DNA of 63,662 nucleotides from Rhodospirillales bacterium (GCA_009885795.1 VFKA01000032.1:1-63662), one strand, 5' to 3'; positions 8,353 to 20,113 are shown, counted from the stretch's first letter. Notes: generated by a model from the letters alone, not told the origin. Made by a program: numbers and translations.

Positions 8353-9642
8353 ATGCTGCGCGTCGAGGATCGGGTCTTCGGAAATCTTTATGGCGAGCAC
8401 GATTGGCGCCTCGCCGGCGCGCGCAGCCGCGGCGCCTGGGACGGCACCAAGGCGATGCTGGCCCTGGGGCGTGACGGCATCATCGACGAGATCAAGAAAT
8501 CCGATTTGCGCGGCCGCGGCGGGGCCGGCTTTCCGACCGGCCTCAAATGGTCGTTCATGCCCAAGCAGCCGGGCGAGCGGCCGTCCTACCTGGTGGTGAA
8601 CGCCGACGAGTCCGAGCCCGGCACGTGCAAGGATCGCGATATTCTCCGTTTCGACCCGCATCTTCTGGTCGAAGGCTGCCTCGTCTCCGGCTTCGCGATG
8701 GGCGCGCATGTGGGATACATCTACATCCGCGGCGAATTCTACAACGAGGCCGCGAATCTCCAGGTCGCGATCGACGAGGCCTATGCGGCCGGGCTGCTCG
8801 GGCGCGACGCGTGCGGCTCCGGGTGGGATTTCGACCTCTATGTGCACCGGGGCGCCGGCGCCTATATCTGCGGCGAGGAAACGGCGCTGCTGGAAAGCCT
8901 CGAGGGCAAGAAGGGCATGCCGCGCCTGAAGCCGCCCTTCCCGGCGGCGGTGGGGCTCTATGGCTGTCCGACGACGGTCAACAATGTCGAGACCATTGCC
9001 GTCGCGCCGACGATCCTGCGCCGAGGCGCCTCCTGGTGGTCGGCGATCGGCCGGCCCAAGAACACCGGCACCAAGATATTCTGCATCTCCGGCCACGTGA
9101 ACCGGCCGTGCAACGTGGAAGAGGAGATGGGTATTCCGCTGAAGGAGCTGATCGAGCGCCACGCCGGTGGCGTGCGCGGAGGGTGGGACAATCTTCTGGC
9201 GGTCATTCCCGGCGGCTCTTCGGTGCCGCTCCTCCCGCGCCCGATCTGCGACACGGTGCTGATGGATTTCGACAGCTTGCGCGAGGTGAAATCGGGGCTC
9301 GGGACCGCGGCCGTCATCGTCATGGACAAATCGACCGACATCGTCGATGCCATCGCCCGCCTTTCGCACTTCTACATGCATGAGAGTTGCGGCCAGTGCA
9401 CGCCATGCCGGGAAGGAGCGGGCTGGATGTATCGGGTGATGAAGCGCCTGGTGCTGGGACACGCCCGTCTGGGCGAGATCGACGATCTCTGCGAGGTGTC
9501 GCGCGAGATCGAGGGCCACACGATCTGTGCGCTGGGCGACGCCGCCGCCTGGCCGATCCAAGGCCTGATCCGCCATTTCCGCCCCGAGCTCGAGCGGCGC
9601 ATCGCGGCCCACGAATCCTCGCGGCCGAGAGCGGCGGAGTAG
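8353..9642 (+). CDS. nuoF: NADH-quinone oxidoreductase subunit F
   Basis: The 51 kDa flavoprotein that binds NADH and FMN and takes the hydride. 429 residues from ATG at 8353, two bases after the nuoE stop. Seen: the nucleotide/FMN glycine-rich stretch [14 protein letters not shown], a second glycine-rich stretch [16 protein letters not shown], and the [4Fe-4S] N3 ligands Cys346, Cys349 and Cys352 in [12 protein letters not shown], with a fourth Cys in [10 protein letters not shown]. Confidence 0.97.
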   Translation: MLRVEDRVFGNLYGEHDWRLAGARSRGAWDGTKAMLALGRDGIIDEIKKSDLRGRGGAGFPTGLKWSFMPKQPGERPSYLVVNADESEPGTCKDRDILRFDPHLLVEGCLVSGFAMGAHVGYIYIRGEFYNEAANLQVAIDEAYAAGLLGRDACGSGWDFDLYVHRGAGAYICGEETALLESLEGKKGMPRLKPPFPAAVGLYGCPTTVNNVETIAVAPTILRRGASWWSAIGRPKNTGTKIFCISGHVNRPCNVEEEMGIPLKELIERHAGGVRGGWDNLLAVIPGGSSVPLLPRPICDTVLMDFDSLREVKSGLGTAAVIVMDKSTDIVDAIARLSHFYMHESCGQCTPCREGAGWMYRVMKRLVLGHARLGEIDDLCEVSREIEGHTICALGDAAAWPIQGLIRHFRPELERRIAAHESSRPRAAE

Positions 9643-9646
9643 GACG

Positions 9647-11704
9647 ATGCCGAAGCTCACCATCGACGGAACGGCGATCGAGGTCGAAGCCGGTCTTACC
9701 GTCCTCCAGGCCTGCGAGTTGGCGGGGGCGGAGATTCCGCGATTCTGCTACCACGAGCGCCTCTCGATCGCCAGCAATTGCCGCATGTGCCTGGTCGAGA
9801 TGGAGAAGTCGCCAAAGCCGATCGCGTCCTGCGCGATGCCGGCGGCCGATGGCATGGTGATCCACACCGACACCGCCACCGTACGCAAGGCGCGAAAAGG
9901 GGTGATGGAGTTCCTGCTGATCAATCATCCGCTCGACTGCCCGATCTGCGATCAAGGCGGGGAATGCGACCTGCAAGACCAGGCCATGGCCTATGGCTTC
10001 GACCGCAGCCGGTTCAACGAGAACAAGCGGGCGGTGGCCGACAAGGAATTCGGGCCTCTGATCAAGACGGTGATGACGCGCTGCATCCACTGCACGCGCT
10101 GCATCCGGTTTGCAACCGAGGTTGCCGGAGTCGAAGAGCTCGGTGCGATTGGCCGCGGCGAGCACATGGAAGTCGTCACTTATGTCGACAAGATGGTCAC
10201 CTCGGAGCTGTCGGGCAACATTATCGATCTTTGCCCGGTGGGCGCGCTGACCTCGAAGCCCTATGCGTTCGCCGCCCGACCCTGGGAATTGCGGGAAACG
10301 GAATCGATCGACGTATCCGACGCGGTGGGCTGTCACATCCGCATCGACGCGCGCGGGCGCGAGGTGATGCGCGTCTTGCCGCGGCTGTGCGAGGAGATCA
10401 ACGAAGAGTGGATCTCGGACAAGACCCGCTTCGCCGTCGATGGGCTTCGCCGCCAACGCCTCGATCGTCCCTACTTGCGCAAAGAGGGCAAGCTGACGCC
10501 GGTCGGCTGGCCCGAGGCGCTTGCCGCGGTCGGAGCGCGCCTGACCGGGTCGGCGCCGCAACGGATCGCGGCCATTGCCGGCGATCTCGCCGACGTCGAG
10601 GCCATGATGGCGTTGAAGGATCTGATGCAGGCGCTTGGCTCGCCGCACCTCGATTGCCGGCAGGACGACGCGCCGTTCGACCCGGCCGCGCGGGCGAGTT
10701 GGCTGTTCAACACCACGATCGCCGGCATCGAGCAGGCGGATGCCTGCCTGATCATCGGCTCCAATCCGCGCTGGGAAGCGCCGATCGTGAACGCGCGCCT
10801 GAGGAAGCGGTTCTTGCGCGGCGGCTTCAAGGTCGCGGCTCTCGGTCCGAAGGTCGATCTCACCTATGGCGTCGAATGGTTGGGCGCCAGCCCTGGCACG
10901 CTGAAGGACTTGGCGGACGGCCAGGGCTTCGCCGAGGTGTTGAAGGCGGCAAGCCACCCCATGCTGATCCTTGGCGCCGGCGCGGTGGCGCGGCCCGACG
11001 GGGCGGCGGTCCTCGGTCTCGCGCGCGAAATCGCCGAGCGTTGCGGTATGGTGCGCGAGGGCTGGAACGGCTTCAATCTGCTCCATACCGCGGCGGCGCG
11101 CGTTGGCGGGCTCGAGATCGGATTCACGCCAGGCGCCGGCGGTCGTGACTTGCAGCGCATCCTCGCCGCGGCTGGAGCCGGCGAAATGGAGGTCGTCTAT
11201 CTGTTGGGGGCCGACGAGATCGACATGACGCGTCTCGGCCGCGCCTTCGTGGTCTATCAAGGCCATCATGGCGATGCCGGCGCGCACCGGGCCGACGCCA
11301 TCCTGCCGGGCGCGGCCTATACCGAGAAGGACGCCACCTACGTCAACATGGAAGGCCGGCCGCAGCAGACGCGGCTTGCCGCGTATCCGCCGGGCGAGGC
11401 GCGGGAGGACTGGACCATTATTAGGGCGCTCTCCGACGCGGTCGGCCGGCGGCTCCCTTACGACAATCTGGTGCAGCTTCGCCGGCGCATCCATGAGGCC
11501 TATCCGCGCTTGGGGCGCCTGCGCGCCATCGAACCGGCGGCGTGGCAAACCTTTGGCGCGGAGACGGCGGCGGTGACGGGCGAACCCTTCCGCTCGCCGA
11601 TCGAGAATTTCTACATGACCGATCCGATCGGCCGCGCCTCCGAAACCATGGCGGCGTGCACCGAGCGGTTGCTGGGCCGCCGCGGGACCGGCACGCATGG
11701 CTAG
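9647..11704 (+). CDS. nuoG: NADH-quinone oxidoreductase subunit G
   Basis: The 75 kDa iron-sulfur subunit of the electron-input module. 685 residues. N-terminal 2Fe-2S ferredoxin domain (CYHERLSIASNCRMC), the His-Cys segment HPLDCPICDQGGECDLQDQ, then CIHCTRCIRF for a further 4Fe-4S cluster, and a C-terminal molybdopterin-oxidoreductase-like domain that in this family binds no molybdenum. ATG four bases after the nuoF stop. A 70 bp palindromic repeat follows it before nuoH. Confidence 0.97.
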   Translation: MPKLTIDGTAIEVEAGLTVLQACELAGAEIPRFCYHERLSIASNCRMCLVEMEKSPKPIASCAMPAADGMVIHTDTATVRKARKGVMEFLLINHPLDCPICDQGGECDLQDQAMAYGFDRSRFNENKRAVADKEFGPLIKTVMTRCIHCTRCIRFATEVAGVEELGAIGRGEHMEVVTYVDKMVTSELSGNIIDLCPVGALTSKPYAFAARPWELRETESIDVSDAVGCHIRIDARGREVMRVLPRLCEEINEEWISDKTRFAVDGLRRQRLDRPYLRKEGKLTPVGWPEALAAVGARLTGSAPQRIAAIAGDLADVEAMMALKDLMQALGSPHLDCRQDDAPFDPAARASWLFNTTIAGIEQADACLIIGSNPRWEAPIVNARLRKRFLRGGFKVAALGPKVDLTYGVEWLGASPGTLKDLADGQGFAEVLKAASHPMLILGAGAVARPDGAAVLGLAREIAERCGMVREGWNGFNLLHTAAARVGGLEIGFTPGAGGRDLQRILAAAGAGEMEVVYLLGADEIDMTRLGRAFVVYQGHHGDAGAHRADAILPGAAYTEKDATYVNMEGRPQQTRLAAYPPGEAREDWTIIRALSDAVGRRLPYDNLVQLRRRIHEAYPRLGRLRAIEPAAWQTFGAETAAVTGEPFRSPIENFYMTDPIGRASETMAACTERLLGRRGTGTHG

Positions 11705-11720
11705 GGATCTTCCTTCAAGC

Positions 11721-11790
11721 TGTCATTCCGGCGCAAGCCGGAATCCATCGAGCCGCGTTACCGTGGGCCCCGGCTTGCGCCGGGGCGACA
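11721..11790. repeat. 70 bp intergenic palindromic repeat (family B), copy 1
   Basis: Two palindromes in tandem: TTCCGGCG-caa-GCCGGAA and CCCCGGC-ttgc-GCCGGGG, bounded by TGTCATTCC and GGGGCGACA. A second copy with five mismatches by hand count (65/70) is at 54731-54800. It separates nuoG from nuoH within the operon. Confidence 0.75.
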
Positions 11791-11815
11791 GGGTTTCTGC
11801 TAGGGCGCAATCTCG

Positions 11816-12832
11816 ATGACATTCGGCGATCCCTTTCTCGACGGTTACGTGATCCCGGCGGCGATCATCGTCGCCCAGATCGTCGCGATCGTCGTGCCGC
11901 TGCTCTTGGCGGTGGCCTATCTGACGTATGCCGAGCGCAAGGTCATCGCCGCCATGCAGATGCGCCGGGGACCCAACGTCGTCGGTCCCTTCGGCCTGCT
12001 CCAGCCGATCGCCGACGGCCTCAAGCTGCTGTTCAAGGAAACCATCATCCCGAGCGGCGCCAACCGCGTGGTGTTCCTGGTGGCGCCGATGCTGACCTTC
12101 GCCTTGAGCCTCGTCGCCTGGGCGGTGATTCCCTTCGGCGACGGCATCGTGCTCGCCGACGTGAATGTCGGCATCCTCTACCTCTTCGCCATCTCGTCGC
12201 TGGGCGTCTACGGCATCATCATGGCCGGGTGGGCGAGCAACTCGAAATATCCCTTTCTCGGCGCGCTGCGCTCGGCGGCGCAGATGGTGTCGTACGAAGT
12301 CTCCATCGGCTTCGTCATGATCACGGTGCTGCTCTGCGTCGGCTCGCTCAATCTGAGCGACATCGTGCGGGCGCAGGAGCGCATCTGGTTCGCCGTGCCG
12401 TTGCTGCCGATGTTCGCGATCTTCTTCGTCTCGGCGCTGGCCGAAACCAACCGCACGCCCTTCGATTTGCCCGAGGCGGAATCGGAACTGGTGGCGGGCT
12501 ATTTTACCGAGTACTCGGCGATGACGTTCGCGCTCTTCTTTCTCGGCGAATACGCGAACATGATTCTGATGAGCGCGTCCACGACCGTGCTGTTCCTCGG
12601 CGGGTGGCTGCCGCCCTTCGGCGTCTGGCCCTTCACCTTGGTCCCGGGGCCGGTCTGGTTCGCGTTGAAGGTCGCCTGCGTGCTGTTCCTGTTCTTGTGG
12701 GTGCGGGCGACGTTCCCGCGCTATCGCTATGACCAGCTCATGCGCCTGGGCTGGAAGGTGTTCTTGCCGATCTCCATGGCCTGGGTCGTGGTGACGGCGG
12801 GCGTCCTGTTGGCGTTCGGCTGGTTGCCGTGA
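11816..12832 (+). CDS. nuoH: NADH-quinone oxidoreductase subunit H
   Basis: Membrane subunit (ND1 type) that forms the quinone channel at the junction with the peripheral arm. 338 residues, about eight hydrophobic segments. Family signatures: [20 protein letters not shown] near residues 39-58 and the acidic loop [19 protein letters not shown]. Starts after the family B repeat rather than overlapping nuoG, so coupling is interrupted here. Confidence 0.97.
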   Translation: MTFGDPFLDGYVIPAAIIVAQIVAIVVPLLLAVAYLTYAERKVIAAMQMRRGPNVVGPFGLLQPIADGLKLLFKETIIPSGANRVVFLVAPMLTFALSLVAWAVIPFGDGIVLADVNVGILYLFAISSLGVYGIIMAGWASNSKYPFLGALRSAAQMVSYEVSIGFVMITVLLCVGSLNLSDIVRAQERIWFAVPLLPMFAIFFVSALAETNRTPFDLPEAESELVAGYFTEYSAMTFALFFLGEYANMILMSASTTVLFLGGWLPPFGVWPFTLVPGPVWFALKVACVLFLFLWVRATFPRYRYDQLMRLGWKVFLPISMAWVVVTAGVLLAFGWLP

Positions 12833-12843
12833 GGAGGTAGGCC

Positions 12844-13332
12844 ATGGGAATGCTCGATCGAAGCGTGCGCAGCCTGCTGTTCGTCGAGCTGCTGTCGGGA
12901 CTGAGGCTCACCTTGGGCTACATGTTCAGGCCGAAGGTGACGGTGAACTACCCGTACGAGAAGGGACCCCTTAGCCCGCGCTTCCGCGGCGAACATGCGT
13001 TGCGCCGCTATGCCAACGGCGAGGAGCGCTGTATCGCCTGCAAGCTCTGCGAGGCGGTCTGCCCGGCCCAGGCCATTACCATCGAGGCCGAGCCGCGCGA
13101 GGACGGCAGCCGGCGCACCACGCGCTACGACATCGACATGACGAAATGCATCTATTGCGGCCTGTGCCAGGAGGCCTGCCCGGTCGATGCCATCGTCGAG
13201 GGTCCCAATTTCGAATTCGCCGCCGAGACGCGCGAGGAGCTGCTCTACGACAAGGACAAGCTGCTCGCCAATGGCGACCGCTGGGAGGCCGAGATCGCGG
13301 CCAATCTGGCGGCCGACGCGCCATATCGGTGA
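12844..13332 (+). CDS. nuoI: NADH-quinone oxidoreductase subunit I
   Basis: Ferredoxin-like subunit carrying clusters N6a and N6b on the path to N2. 162 residues. Two complete CxxCxxCxxxCP motifs are visible: Cys63, 66, 69, 73 and Cys102, 105, 108, 112. The N-terminal ~30 residues are amphipathic and sit against the membrane in this family. AGGAGGTA-type purine run before the ATG (GAGGAGGTAGGCC). Confidence 0.97.
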   Translation: MGMLDRSVRSLLFVELLSGLRLTLGYMFRPKVTVNYPYEKGPLSPRFRGEHALRRYANGEERCIACKLCEAVCPAQAITIEAEPREDGSRRTTRYDIDMTKCIYCGLCQEACPVDAIVEGPNFEFAAETREELLYDKDKLLANGDRWEAEIAANLAADAPYR

Positions 13333-13354
13333 TGGCTCGAAAATCGGTGCAAGC

Positions 13355-13969
13355 GTGATCGTTCAAACCCTCGCCTTCTACCTGTTCGCCGTGGTGGCCG
13401 TGGCGTCCGGAATCATGGTCGTGGGCGCGCGCAACCCCGTGCACTCGGTCTTGTTCCTGATCCTTGCCTTCTTCAATTCCGCCGGGCTGTTCATCCTGTT
13501 GGGAGCCGAGCTGCTGGCGATGATCCTGATCATCGTCTATGTCGGCGCCGTGGCGGTGCTGTTCCTGTTCGTCGTCATGATGCTCGACGTGAACTTCGTG
13601 GCTTTGCGCGAAGGGTTCGCGCGCTACCTTCCGGTGGGCGCGCTGGTCGGCGCGGTGCTGCTGCTGGAATTGCTGCTGGTGCTGGGCGCCTGGGTGGTGG
13701 CGCCGGGCGCGCTGGAACGCGCGGGCGTGCCGATCGCGCCGGCCGGCGAGGTCACCAACGCCGCGGCGCTGGGCGCGGTACTCTACACGAAATACATCTA
13801 TCTCTTCCAGGCCGCCGGGCTCGTGCTTCTGGTGGCGATGATCGGCGCCATCGTGCTGACGTTGCGCGAGCGCACCGGGGTCCGGCGTCAATCCGCCGCC
13901 CGCCAGCTGGCCCGCCGGAGCGAGGATACGCTCGACATCAGGGACGTGACGACGGGGAGCGGGGTATGA
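13355..13969 (+). CDS. nuoJ: NADH-quinone oxidoreductase subunit J
   Basis: Membrane subunit (ND6 type). A GTG start at 13355 gives 204 residues beginning [19 protein letters not shown]; longer versions would run into nuoI. Five hydrophobic segments, including [21 protein letters not shown] with the pi-bulge-helix signature of ND6. ATGA overlap with nuoK. Confidence 0.94.
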   Translation: MIVQTLAFYLFAVVAVASGIMVVGARNPVHSVLFLILAFFNSAGLFILLGAELLAMILIIVYVGAVAVLFLFVVMMLDVNFVALREGFARYLPVGALVGAVLLLELLLVLGAWVVAPGALERAGVPIAPAGEVTNAAALGAVLYTKYIYLFQAAGLVLLVAMIGAIVLTLRERTGVRRQSAARQLARRSEDTLDIRDVTTGSGV

Positions 13970-14280
13970 GCGGCGCTGTCGGCCTCGAACACTACCTGGC
14001 GGTGGCGGCGATCCTGTTCGCGGTCGGCATCTTCGGCATCTTCCTCAATCGCAAGAACGTCATCATCATCCTGATGTCGATCGAACTCATGCTGCTCGCG
14101 GTCAACATCAACCTGGTCGCGTTTTCGGCTCATCTGGGGGATCTGGTCGGCCAGGTCTTCGCCATGTTCGTCCTCACCGTCGCGGCCGCCGAGGCCGCGG
14201 TCGGGCTCGCGATCCTGGTCGTCTATTTCCGTAACCGCGGGACGATCGAGGTCGAGGACATCAATCTGATGAAAGGCTAG
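13966..14280 (+). CDS. nuoK: NADH-quinone oxidoreductase subunit K
   Basis: Small membrane subunit (ND4L type), 104 residues with three membrane helices. The conserved glutamates of the proton path are in [13 protein letters not shown] and [13 protein letters not shown]. The start overlaps the nuoJ stop. Confidence 0.96.
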   Translation: MSGAVGLEHYLAVAAILFAVGIFGIFLNRKNVIIILMSIELMLLAVNINLVAFSAHLGDLVGQVFAMFVLTVAAAEAAVGLAILVVYFRNRGTIEVEDINLMKG

Positions 14281-14309
14281 TACTTGGAATCGGAAATGCC
14301 TGACACTGG

Positions 14310-14370
14310 CCTCGTCCTTCGACAGGCTCGGGACGAGGCCCTCATGCTGAGCTTGTCGAAGCATGAGGAC
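14310..14370. repeat. RPE-like palindromic repeat between nuoK and nuoL (family C)
   Basis: CCTCGTCC-ttcgacaggctc-GGGACGAGG is followed by CCTCATGCTgagcttgtcgaAGCATGAGG, two hairpins sharing a CTTCGACA/TGTCGAAG-type core. The motif is common between genes in high-GC alphaproteobacteria. A partial relative is at 38164-38198. Confidence 0.65.
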
Positions 14371-14411
14371 CGCGGGCGCGTATCGTCAATTAGTGAAGGC
14401 GGGTACTAGCC

Positions 14412-16355
14412 ATGGACGCGGTCATCGTCTTCCTGCCGCTGGCGGCCGCGTTGATCGCGGGCCTGTTCGGCCGCCAGATCGGCGATCGCGGGGCGCAAGT
14501 CGTGACCTGCGGCGCCATGCTGCTCGCCGCCGCGCTCTCGGTGGCGGTGTTCGCCGACGTGGCCCTCGGCGGAAACACGCGTACGACCGAGCTTTTCACC
14601 TGGATCGATTCCGGTACGTTCGAGGCGGCGTGGTCCTTGCGCGTCGATCAATTGACCGCGGTCATGCTGCTGACGGTGAACGTCGTCTCGGCCATGATTC
14701 ACGTCTATTCCGTGGGCTACATGAGCCATGACAAGTCGATCCCGCGCTTCATGGCCTATTTGAGCCTGTTCACCTTTTTCATGTTGACGTTGGTGACGGC
14801 CGACAACTTCATGCAGTTGTTCTTCGGCTGGGAAGGGGTGGGCGTATGCTCTTACCTGCTGATCGGCTTCTGGTATGACCGGCCCGCGGCTAACGCCGCC
14901 GCCATCAAGGCGTTCATCGTCAATCGGGTCGGCGATTTCGGCTTCGCGCTCGGAATCATGGGCGTGTTCCTTGCCGCCGGCAGCGTCGATTTCGACACCG
15001 TCTTCGCCGCCGCGCCCGGTCTGGCCGAGACTTCGGTGCCGTTTCTTGGGTTAACCCTGCCGACTCTCGAGCTGCTATGCCTCTTGCTGTTCATCGGCGC
15101 CATGGGCAAGTCGGCGCAGCTCGGCCTCCATACCTGGCTGCCCGACGCCATGGAAGGCCCGACGCCGGTCTCCGCTCTCATCCACGCCGCGACCATGGTG
15201 ACGGCGGGCGTGTTCATGGTCGCGCGCCTGTCGCCGATGTTCGAGTATGCGCCGACCGCGCTCGGCGTCGTCGCCGTGGTGGGGGCGCTGACGGCCTTCT
15301 TCGCCGGTACCGTCGCGCTCTGCCAGAACGACATCAAGCGCGTGATCGCCTATTCGACGTGCAGCCAGCTCGGCTACATGTTCTTTGCCGCCGGCGTGTC
15401 GGCCTATGGGGCGGCGATCTTCCATCTCTTCACCCACGCCTTCTTCAAGGCGCTGCTGTTCCTGGCCTCGGGGTCGGTGATTCACGCGCTCGCCGGCGAA
15501 CAGGACATGCGCAAGATGGGCGGCCTGTGGCGGAAGATCTGGCTCACCTACGCGCTCATGTGGATCGGCAGCCTGGCGCTCGCCGGCATTGGGCTGCCGG
15601 GCGTATTCGGTTTCGCCGGATTCTATTCGAAGGACATCGTTCTGGAGGCCGCCTATGCCGCCGGCACCGCGACCGGCGATTTCGCGTTCTGGGTCGGCAT
15701 CGGCGCCGCCGTGATGACGGGGTTCTATTCCTGGCGCCTGATCTTCATGACGTTTCATGGCAAGTCGCGGGCCGACAAGCACACGATGGAGCATGTGCAC
15801 GAATCGCCGCCGGTGATGATGGCGCCGCTGATCGTGCTGGCTCTGGGAGCGCTGGTCGCCGGCTTCATCGGCTATCCTTACTTCGTCGGCGACGAGATGA
15901 GCGCATTTTGGGGCGCCTCGATTTTTGTGCTGGAGGGGCACGCCTCGATCGAGGCGGCACACCACGCGCCGCACTGGGTCGCATTTCTAGCGCTGGGCGT
16001 TGGGTTGTTCGGCATAGCGGTGGCGGCGCTCTTCTATCTCGCCACGCCTTCGCTCCCAGGGCGGCTGGCCGGGGCTTTGCGCGGCCCGTACTTGTTCCTG
16101 CTCAACAAATGGTACGTGGACGAGCTCTATGATTTTCTCTTCGTCCGCACCGCCAGGCGCCTCGGTTACAATTTGTGGAAAACGGGCGATGGCGTCATCA
16201 TCGATGGCATCGGGCCGGACGGCATCGCCGCGCACACCATCGAACTGGCCCGCCGCGCCGGCCGGCTGCAAAGCGGCTACGTCTATCATTATGCGTTCGC
16301 CATGCTGATCGGCGTCGTCGCGCTGGTGAGCTGGTACCTGATCGGCCGGCTGTGA
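14412..16355 (+). CDS. nuoL: NADH-quinone oxidoreductase subunit L
   Basis: Distal antiporter-like membrane subunit (ND5 type) with the long lateral helix. 647 residues and about 16 hydrophobic segments. Signature [18 protein letters not shown] and the proton-path segment [25 protein letters not shown] are both present; Lys/His residues of the channel follow in [23 protein letters not shown]. Separated from nuoK by 131 bases holding a family C repeat, so it may rely on its own ribosome-binding site. Confidence 0.97.
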   Translation: MDAVIVFLPLAAALIAGLFGRQIGDRGAQVVTCGAMLLAAALSVAVFADVALGGNTRTTELFTWIDSGTFEAAWSLRVDQLTAVMLLTVNVVSAMIHVYSVGYMSHDKSIPRFMAYLSLFTFFMLTLVTADNFMQLFFGWEGVGVCSYLLIGFWYDRPAANAAAIKAFIVNRVGDFGFALGIMGVFLAAGSVDFDTVFAAAPGLAETSVPFLGLTLPTLELLCLLLFIGAMGKSAQLGLHTWLPDAMEGPTPVSALIHAATMVTAGVFMVARLSPMFEYAPTALGVVAVVGALTAFFAGTVALCQNDIKRVIAYSTCSQLGYMFFAAGVSAYGAAIFHLFTHAFFKALLFLASGSVIHALAGEQDMRKMGGLWRKIWLTYALMWIGSLALAGIGLPGVFGFAGFYSKDIVLEAAYAAGTATGDFAFWVGIGAAVMTGFYSWRLIFMTFHGKSRADKHTMEHVHESPPVMMAPLIVLALGALVAGFIGYPYFVGDEMSAFWGASIFVLEGHASIEAAHHAPHWVAFLALGVGLFGIAVAALFYLATPSLPGRLAGALRGPYLFLLNKWYVDELYDFLFVRTARRLGYNLWKTGDGVIIDGIGPDGIAAHTIELARRAGRLQSGYVYHYAFAMLIGVVALVSWYLIGRL

Positions 16356-16359
16356 GGAC

Positions 16360-17922
16360 ATGATGAACGGGTTGCCGGTCCTCTCCCTGATCGCCTTCCT
16401 GCCGATCGTCGGCGCCGCGATGATCCTCATCATCCGCGGAGAGCCGGCGGTGGTGGCGCGCAACGCACGCAACGTCGCGTTGTGGACGTCGGTGGTGACC
16501 TTCCTGTTGTCCCTGACGCTGTGGTTCGGGTTCGACCGGGGTTCCGCCGACTTCCAATTCGTCGAACGCGCCCAATGGTTGCCGGCGTTCGGCATCGAGT
16601 ATCACATGGGGGTGGACGGCATTTCGGTGCTGTTCGTGCTGCTGTCGACGCTGCTGACGCCGATCTGCATCGTTGCCAGCTGGCGGTCGATCCAGACCAG
16701 CGTCAAGGAATACATGATCGCCTTCCTGGTACTCGAGACGTTGATGGTGGGAACGTTCTGCGCGCTGGACTTCGTGGTCTTCTACATGTTCTTCGAGGGC
16801 GTTCTCATCCCGATGTTCCTGATCATCGGCGTCTGGGGCGGCGCCCGGCGCGTCTATTCCGCGTTCAAGTTCTTCCTCTACACGCTGCTTGGCTCGGTGC
16901 TGATGCTGCTGGCGTTGCTGGCCGTCTATTTCGAGGCCGGGACCACGGACATCCCGGCGCTGCTCGACTACCGCTTCCCGGCCGAGATGCAGGTTTGGCT
17001 TTGGCTCGCGTTTTTCGCGTCGTTCGCGGTGAAGGTGCCGATGTGGCCGGTTCACACCTGGCTGCCCGACGCGCATGTCGAGGCGCCGACGGCGGGCTCG
17101 GTCATCCTGGCGGGGGTCTTGCTAAAGCTTGGCGCCTACGGGTTCATTCGTTTCTCGATCCCGATGCTGCCCGAGGCCACGGTCTTTTTTACCCCCCTGG
17201 TCTTCGGCTTGAGCGCGGTCGCGGTCGTCTACACCTCGCTCGTGGCCTTGGCCCAGGACGACATGAAAAAGCTCATCGCCTATTCCTCGGTGGCGCATAT
17301 GGGCTTCGTGACCGCCGGCATGTTCACGCTGACCCAGCAGGGCATCGAGGGTTCGTTGTTCCAGATGCTGTCGCACGGGATCGTGTCGGCGGCGCTGTTC
17401 CTCGCCGTCGGCGTGGTCTATGACCGTTTGCACAGCCGCGAGATCGCCCGCTATGGCGGCCTGGTTCACCGCATGCCGAATTATGCCGCGGTGTTCATGG
17501 TTTTCATGCTGGCCTCGGTCGGCCTGCCCGGCACCAGCGGCTTCGTCGGCGAGTTCCTGAGCCTCGTCGGGGCCTATCAGGTGAACACCTGGCTCGCGGT
17601 GCTGATGACGACCGGTATCATCTTGGGCGCGGCCTACATGCTTTCTCTCTATGCGCGCGTCATTTTCGGCAAGCTGACCAAGCCCGACCTCATGCACATG
17701 CCGGATTTGAGCCTGCGCGAGATCGCGGTGTTCGCGCCGCTTGTCGTGCTTGTGTTCTGGATGGGATTCTACCCGAAGGCCTTCCTCGACGTCGTGGCGC
17801 CATCGGTGGAGAATCTGATCCGCCGGCACACGGCCGCGATGGAACAAGCCACGATGTTGGATTGGGACGTCTTGTGGCGGACGGCGAGCCGGAGCCTCGG
17901 CCAACTCGTGGCGGCGTTGTAG
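16360..17922 (+). CDS. nuoM: NADH-quinone oxidoreductase subunit M
   Basis: Antiporter-like membrane subunit (ND4 type), 520 residues with about 14 membrane segments. Typical stretches: [34 protein letters not shown] and [29 protein letters not shown]. The first of two adjacent ATGs (16360, 16363) is given; GAGGA sits just upstream of both. Four bases after nuoL. Confidence 0.97.
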   Translation: MMNGLPVLSLIAFLPIVGAAMILIIRGEPAVVARNARNVALWTSVVTFLLSLTLWFGFDRGSADFQFVERAQWLPAFGIEYHMGVDGISVLFVLLSTLLTPICIVASWRSIQTSVKEYMIAFLVLETLMVGTFCALDFVVFYMFFEGVLIPMFLIIGVWGGARRVYSAFKFFLYTLLGSVLMLLALLAVYFEAGTTDIPALLDYRFPAEMQVWLWLAFFASFAVKVPMWPVHTWLPDAHVEAPTAGSVILAGVLLKLGAYGFIRFSIPMLPEATVFFTPLVFGLSAVAVVYTSLVALAQDDMKKLIAYSSVAHMGFVTAGMFTLTQQGIEGSLFQMLSHGIVSAALFLAVGVVYDRLHSREIARYGGLVHRMPNYAAVFMVFMLASVGLPGTSGFVGEFLSLVGAYQVNTWLAVLMTTGIILGAAYMLSLYARVIFGKLTKPDLMHMPDLSLREIAVFAPLVVLVFWMGFYPKAFLDVVAPSVENLIRRHTAAMEQATMLDWDVLWRTASRSLGQLVAAL

Positions 17923-17932
17923 AGCAGGATCG

Positions 17933-19363
17933 ATGAACTACACCCTCGCATTGCCGGAACTGTTCCTCGCCGCATCGGGCATGGCGATGCTGATCTATGG
18001 CGCCTTCCGGCGCGGCAATCCTACCCGTGAGGTCGGCTGGGGCGTGATCGCGGTTCTGGTCGTGGCCCTTTTCATAACGGGGTCGCAGACGCCCGGGAAC
18101 GGAGCGCTGTTCGGCGGCATGTTCATCGTCGATGGTTTCGCCGTGTTCCTGAAGATATTGATCTTGGCGGCCTCGGCGCTGGCGGTGCTGATGTCGCAAA
18201 GCTATATCGAGCGCGAGCAGATGGCGCGCTACGAATTTCCGCTGCTGCTGCTGTTCGCCACGCTCGGCATGTTGATGATGGTTTCGGCTAACGACCTCAT
18301 CTCGCTTTACATCGGCCTCGAACTGCAAAGCCTTGCGCTCTACGTCGTCGCTGCGTTCCGCCGGGATTCCGCGCGCTCGACCGAGGCCGGGCTGAAATAC
18401 TTTGTCCTGGGGGCGCTGTCCTCCGGGATGCTGCTCTACGGCAGCTCGCTCATTTATGGCTTCGCCGGCACGACGCAGTTCGCCGGCATTGCCGCGTCGT
18501 TGACCGCCGAAAGCGCCTCGATCGGGCTGCTGGTCGGAATGGTGTTTCTCGTGGCGGGTCTGGCCTTCAAGATTTCGGCGGTGCCGTTTCATATGTGGAC
18601 TCCGGACGTCTATGAAGGCGCGCCGACGCCGGTGACCGCGTTCCTTGCCGCCGCGCCCAAGCTCGCCGCCATCGGCCTCTTCGCCCGGGTCCTGGTCGGA
18701 CCGTTCGGCGATCTCGTGGCCGAATGGCGGCAGATCGTCCTGGTCATTTCCATAGCCTCGATGGTGCTGGGCGCCTACGCCGCGATCAACCAGACCAACA
18801 TCAAGCGCCTGATGGCCTACAGCTCCATCGGCAGTGTCGGTTATGCCTTGGTCGGGCTTGCCGCCGGGACCGAGGAAGGGTTGCGCGGCATGCTCGTCTA
18901 CATGATGATCTATATCGTCATCAACATTGGCACCTTCGCCTGCATCCTTTGCATGCGGGTCAAGGGACGGATGGTCGAGGGCATCGAGGATCTGGCGGGG
19001 TTGTCGCGCACCCAGCCCTTGCTGGCGGCGGCGCTGGCGGTTTTCATGTTCTCGCTCGCCGGCATACCGCCGCTCGCCGGGTTCTTCGGCAAGCTCTATG
19101 TGTTCCTGGCCGCCATCAACGCCCAGCTTTATGTGCTCGCCGTCATCGGCGTGCTGGCCAGCGTCGTTGCCGCGTTTTACTATGTGCGCATCGTGAAGGT
19201 CATGTATTTCGACGAGCCGGGCGATGCCTTCGACCGGCCGATCGGCTGGGAGATGGCGGCGATCGTGGGCGTGACCGCGTTGGCGGCCTTGCTGTTCTTC
19301 GTGCTACCGGAACCCTTCATTGGCGAGGCGGCGGCGGCGGCGGCGGCCTTGTTCGCCGGATGA
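17933..19363 (+). CDS. nuoN: NADH-quinone oxidoreductase subunit N
   Basis: Antiporter-like membrane subunit (ND2 type), 476 residues. Diagnostic: [42 protein letters not shown] and the Lys-bearing [18 protein letters not shown]. It completes the full nuoA-N set. The stop overlaps the birA ATG (ATGA), so the operon probably continues. Confidence 0.97.
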   Translation: MNYTLALPELFLAASGMAMLIYGAFRRGNPTREVGWGVIAVLVVALFITGSQTPGNGALFGGMFIVDGFAVFLKILILAASALAVLMSQSYIEREQMARYEFPLLLLFATLGMLMMVSANDLISLYIGLELQSLALYVVAAFRRDSARSTEAGLKYFVLGALSSGMLLYGSSLIYGFAGTTQFAGIAASLTAESASIGLLVGMVFLVAGLAFKISAVPFHMWTPDVYEGAPTPVTAFLAAAPKLAAIGLFARVLVGPFGDLVAEWRQIVLVISIASMVLGAYAAINQTNIKRLMAYSSIGSVGYALVGLAAGTEEGLRGMLVYMMIYIVINIGTFACILCMRVKGRMVEGIEDLAGLSRTQPLLAAALAVFMFSLAGIPPLAGFFGKLYVFLAAINAQLYVLAVIGVLASVVAAFYYVRIVKVMYFDEPGDAFDRPIGWEMAAIVGVTALAALLFFVLPEPFIGEAAAAAAALFAG

Positions 19364-20112
19364 ACGTGGCTGCCCTGCCGCCCTTCTTTCGGCTGATCGC
19401 TCTGGCCAGCGTCGACAGCACGAACCGCGAGCTTCGCGAGTTGGCGTTGGCCGGCGCGCCCGAGGGAACGGCGGTGACGGCGCTGGAGCAGACCGCCGGC
19501 CGCGGGCGGCGCGGGCGGGACTGGCAATCGCCGCCGGGCAATCTCTATCTCTCGGTGCTGCTGCGGCCGACCGGTTCGCCGGCGCAAGCCGGGCAGGCGG
19601 GTTTCGTGGCCGCGGTGGCGCTGGCCGAGGCCGTCGAGAAGCTGGTGCCGGAGCGCGCCGCCGTCACGCTGAAATGGCCGAACGATCTTCTGGTCAATGG
19701 CCGTAAGGCCGCGGGGCTGCTGTTGGAAGCGTCGGGGAAGGGCGCGGGGCTCGACTGGCTCGTCCTGGGACTTGGCGTCAATGTCACCAGCTTCCCGGCC
19801 GATACGGCGTTTCCGGCGACGTGCCTGGAGGCGGAAGGCGTATCCGTCGGCGTGAATGACCTTCTCGCCGCTTTCGCCTGGCGCCTGGACGCATGGCTCG
19901 GGCGTTGGCGAACCGAAGGGTTCGCCCCGGTGCGCCAGGCCTGGCTGGAGCGCGCCCATGGTCTGGGCCAGCCGATCACCGTGCGGCTCGAGCGCGAGAC
20001 GCTCGAAGGCCGGTTCGAGGCGCTGGACGAAAGCGGGGCGCTGATGCTCCATCTGCCCGATGACGCCCGGAGGAATATTTCCGCCGGCGACGTGTTCTAT
20101 CCGGGACTTTAG
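19360..20112 (+). CDS. birA: biotin--[acetyl-CoA-carboxylase] ligase
   Basis: Activates biotin with ATP and attaches it to carboxylase carrier proteins. 250 residues from the ATG overlapping nuoN. Motifs: [20 protein letters not shown] (biotinyl-AMP glycine-rich loop) and [19 protein letters not shown] with the catalytic lysine region. There is no N-terminal winged helix, so it is the ligase-only form and not a repressor. nuoN-birA-coaX-rnj is a conserved alphaproteobacterial order. Confidence 0.95.
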   Translation: MNVAALPPFFRLIALASVDSTNRELRELALAGAPEGTAVTALEQTAGRGRRGRDWQSPPGNLYLSVLLRPTGSPAQAGQAGFVAAVALAEAVEKLVPERAAVTLKWPNDLLVNGRKAAGLLLEASGKGAGLDWLVLGLGVNVTSFPADTAFPATCLEAEGVSVGVNDLLAAFAWRLDAWLGRWRTEGFAPVRQAWLERAHGLGQPITVRLERETLEGRFEALDESGALMLHLPDDARRNISAGDVFYPGL

Positions 20113-20113
20113 A

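Noticed and set aside
9320-11698. 792-codon minus-strand frame across nuoG
   Set aside because: Same GC-bias artefact; no recognisable motifs.
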